Part shown: positions 6,403 through 7,410 of the stretch, piece by piece
Numbering within the stretch: the stretch's first letter is position 1
Layout: every line of letters starts with the position of its first letter
DNA from: an uncultured Prevotella sp.
GTDB lineage: Bacteria; Bacteroidota; Bacteroidia; Bacteroidales; Bacteroidaceae
Assembly (NCBI GenBank): GCA_938023885.1
Contig: CALJCU010000423.1
Coordinates: forward strand, 1 to 7,410
Direction of reading: 5' to 3'
DNA length: 7,410 bases
Translations under genes and position numbers: made by a program
The notes under the pieces: model-generated
Told to the model about the DNA's origin: nothing
What the model saw: only the letters and a program-made list of their open reading frames with translations
Database searches by the model: none

Positions 6403-6687
6403 ATGTATTTCTCTGGAACAGCCATCGCCTTGTGCACCTTTTTTATAATTGGTATCTTCCACCCCATTGTCATCAAGACCGAATATTACTTCGGCACACG
6501 TCCCTGGTGGATATTTCTTTTGACAGGCATTGCCTGTATGGCGGGCTCCCTCTGTATTGAGAGCACGTTCCTCTCTGCCGTCGCCGGTGTGACTGGCGCC
6601 TCCAGCCTTTGGGCCATCGGAGAGCTCTTCGAGCAGAAGAAACGCGTGGAGAAAGGATGGTTTCCGAAGAACCCGAAGAGACAATAA
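6403..6687 (+). CDS. DUF4491 family small membrane protein
   Basis: A 94-residue integral membrane protein. Three hydrophobic segments are visible at about 4-24, 35-52 and 55-75, and a basic soluble tail (EQKKRVEKGWFPKNPKR) probably faces the cytoplasm. The stretch IIGIFHPIVIKTEYYFGTR (15-33) is the block I associate with DUF4491, a family of roughly 100-residue proteins seen in Bacteroidetes and Firmicutes with no known function. His20-Pro21 and the Glu27-Tyr28-Tyr29 group sit near the end of helix 1 and are the most distinctive polar residues. The gene stands alone, divergent from pgm and 204 bp ahead of pgk, with its own promoter-like box. The reading frame is credible from family resemblance, the membrane pattern and the upstream box. 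The role is unknown. Confidence 0.85.
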   Translation: MYFSGTAIALCTFFIIGIFHPIVIKTEYYFGTRPWWIFLLTGIACMAGSLCIESTFLSAVAGVTGASSLWAIGELFEQKKRVEKGWFPKNPKRQ

Positions 6688-6704
6688 GCATCACAGAGAC
6701 TGGA

Positions 6705-6750
6705 AAACACCTTATTGCGACATGCGACATTGCAACGCTTTTGGGTTGTC
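6705..6750 (+). repeat. Intergenic repeat with tandem GCGACRT heptamers, copy B
   Basis: Second copy of the repeat at 119-164, in the same orientation. The 32-bp core (6705-6736) carries GCGACAT GCGACAT TGCAAC. It begins 17 bp after the DUF4491 stop and ends about 75 bp before the pgk promoter box. Further shared words follow, CAGCATCAC (6752-6760, matching 187-195) and GTGCA (6765-6769, matching 199-203), but the GTGGCC hairpin present at the left end is missing here. It could be a termination or processing signal for the DUF4491 transcript or a dispersed repeat. The sequence does not decide. Confidence 0.75.
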
Positions 6751-6813
6751 ACAGCATCACTCCAGTGCAATCATAAAAAAATTAAAATCCATAGCCGTTC
6801 GTTTCTTTTTTAG

Positions 6814-6821
6814 TACCTTTG
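6814..6821 (+). promoter_or_regulatory. Bacteroidetes-type -7 box for pgk
   Basis: TACCTTTG is an exact fit to TAnnTTTG and lies 70 bp before the pgk ATG. Transcription should start near 6828, giving a leader of about 65 nt that is AT-rich. No convincing -33 element is visible at 19-21 bp spacing. No strong Shine-Dalgarno sequence precedes the start (AAAGAGCT), which is usual in this phylum. Confidence 0.7.
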
Positions 6822-6891
6822 TGGGCAATAGCATAAGCTGAATCTGATTTTTATTATAATAACTAATTTATTAGAACAATTTTAAAGAGCT

Positions 6892-7410
6892 ATGACAATC
6901 GATGAGTTTAATTTTGCCGGTAAGAAGGCAATTGTCCGCGTAGATTTCAATGTGCCATTGAATGAAAATGGCCACGTGACGGACGACACCCGTATCCGTG
7001 GTGCTCTGCCCACCCTGAAGAAGATCCTGAATGATGGCGGCGCTCTGATCATGATGAGCCACATGGGCAAGCCTAAGGGCAAGGTGAATGCCAAACTGAG
7101 CCTGAGGCAGATCGTTCCTGACGTGAGCAGGGCGCTTGGCGTTGACGTGAAGTTCGCTCCCGACTGCGGCAAGGCTGACGCCGAGGCCGCCGCCCTGAAG
7201 CCCGGTGAGGCACTGCTGCTGGAGAACCTCCGCTTCTATCCCGAAGAGGAGGGCAAGCCTGTAGGCGTAGAGAAAGGTACCCCTGAGTACGACGCTGCCA
7301 AAGCAGAGATGAAGAACCGTCAGAAAGACTTCGCCAAGAAGCTCGCTTCTTACGCAGAGGTTTATGTCAACGACGCTTTCGGCACCGCACACCGCAAGCA
7401 CGCCTCTACA
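6892..7410 (+). CDS. pgk: Phosphoglycerate kinase, N-terminal 173 residues (cut by window edge)
   Basis: Catalyses the reversible transfer of phosphate from 1,3-bisphosphoglycerate to ADP in glycolysis, in the cytoplasm. The frame opens at ATG 6892 and stays open to the window end, covering most of the N-terminal 3-phosphoglycerate-binding domain. Signatures seen are VRVDFNVP (15-22), with the basic and Asp/Asn substrate contacts, the DDTRIRGALPT block (31-41), SHMGKPKG (56-63), LLLENLRF (108-115) and VNDAFGTAHR (159-168). Between ENLRFYPEE and the KKLASYA segment lies an extra charged stretch of about 25-30 residues (about 119-147), absent from the E. coli-type enzyme but, as I recall, common in Bacteroidetes PGKs. 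The nucleotide-binding C-terminal domain is outside the window. It has its own promoter-like box 70 bp upstream and appears monocistronic at its 5' side. Confidence 0.97.
   Translation, partial: MTIDEFNFAGKKAIVRVDFNVPLNENGHVTDDTRIRGALPTLKKILNDGGALIMMSHMGKPKGKVNAKLSLRQIVPDVSRALGVDVKFAPDCGKADAEAAALKPGEALLLENLRFYPEEEGKPVGVEKGTPEYDAAKAEMKNRQKDFAKKLASYAEVYVNDAFGTAHRKHAST

Noticed and set aside
6863..6874. Small palindrome CTAAT-TT-ATTAG in the pgk leader
   Set aside because: A 5-bp AT-only stem with a 2-nt loop in AT-rich sequence is expected by chance and too weak to call a regulatory hairpin.
6871..7401. Minus-strand open frame of 176 codons at the right edge
   Set aside because: It is antisense to pgk, which carries all expected N-terminal PGK signatures and a promoter-like box.
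1..7410. A new defence, mobile or biosynthetic system
   Set aside because: Every sizeable coding region belongs to a housekeeping or widespread Bacteroidetes family. No transposase, integrase, nuclease-helicase set, toxin-antitoxin pair or CRISPR repeats were seen on either strand.

Overview
The window looks like a chromosomal housekeeping segment from a member of the Bacteroidales, most likely Prevotellaceae. Three things point there: DUF4421, DUF1460 and DUF4491 proteins typical of that group; a phosphoglycerate kinase with a charged insertion of the kind I recall from Bacteroidetes; and promoter -7 boxes of the Bacteroidetes form TAnnTTTG ahead of pgm, the DUF4491 gene and pgk. I cannot name the genus with certainty.

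Most of the window (1-6268) is read on the minus strand. In transcription order it holds a phosphoglucomutase/phosphomannomutase (6268-4520), a perfect 13-bp stem-loop (4481-4511), a Gfo/Idh/MocA-family oxidoreductase (4451-3468), a DUF4421 probable outer-membrane beta-barrel protein (3462-2365), a DUF1460 NlpC/P60-fold cell-wall amidase (2368-1514), the replication-associated AAA+ ATPase RarA (1499-231), a second related stem-loop at the rarA stop codon, and the first 20 codons of a D-2-hydroxyacid dehydrogenase (62-1, cut by the window edge). The four genes from the oxidoreductase to rarA are packed with gaps of 5 and 14 bp and one 4-bp overlap, so they probably form one operon. I see no convincing promoter in the 68 bp between pgm and the oxidoreductase, so the cluster may also receive read-through from pgm past the stem-loop.

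The right end (6269-7410) is read on the plus strand. A 134-bp divergent intergenic region carries back-to-back -7 boxes for pgm and for a small DUF4491 membrane protein (6403-6687). A 204-bp gap with an intergenic repeat and the pgk promoter follows, then the first 173 codons of phosphoglycerate kinase (6892 to the edge).

Functionally the genes cover central sugar metabolism (pgm, pgk, 2-hydroxyacid dehydrogenase), the cell envelope (DUF4421 and DUF1460) and replication-fork maintenance (rarA). I found no mobile element, defence system, CRISPR array, tRNA or rRNA. The part not explained by ordinary genes is intergenic: two families of short repeats, each present twice. One is a 34-nt hairpin unit after pgm and at the end of rarA. 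The other is a 32-bp unit built on tandem GCGACRT heptamers, upstream of the dehydrogenase gene and upstream of pgk. Both families meet in the 168-bp gap at the left end.
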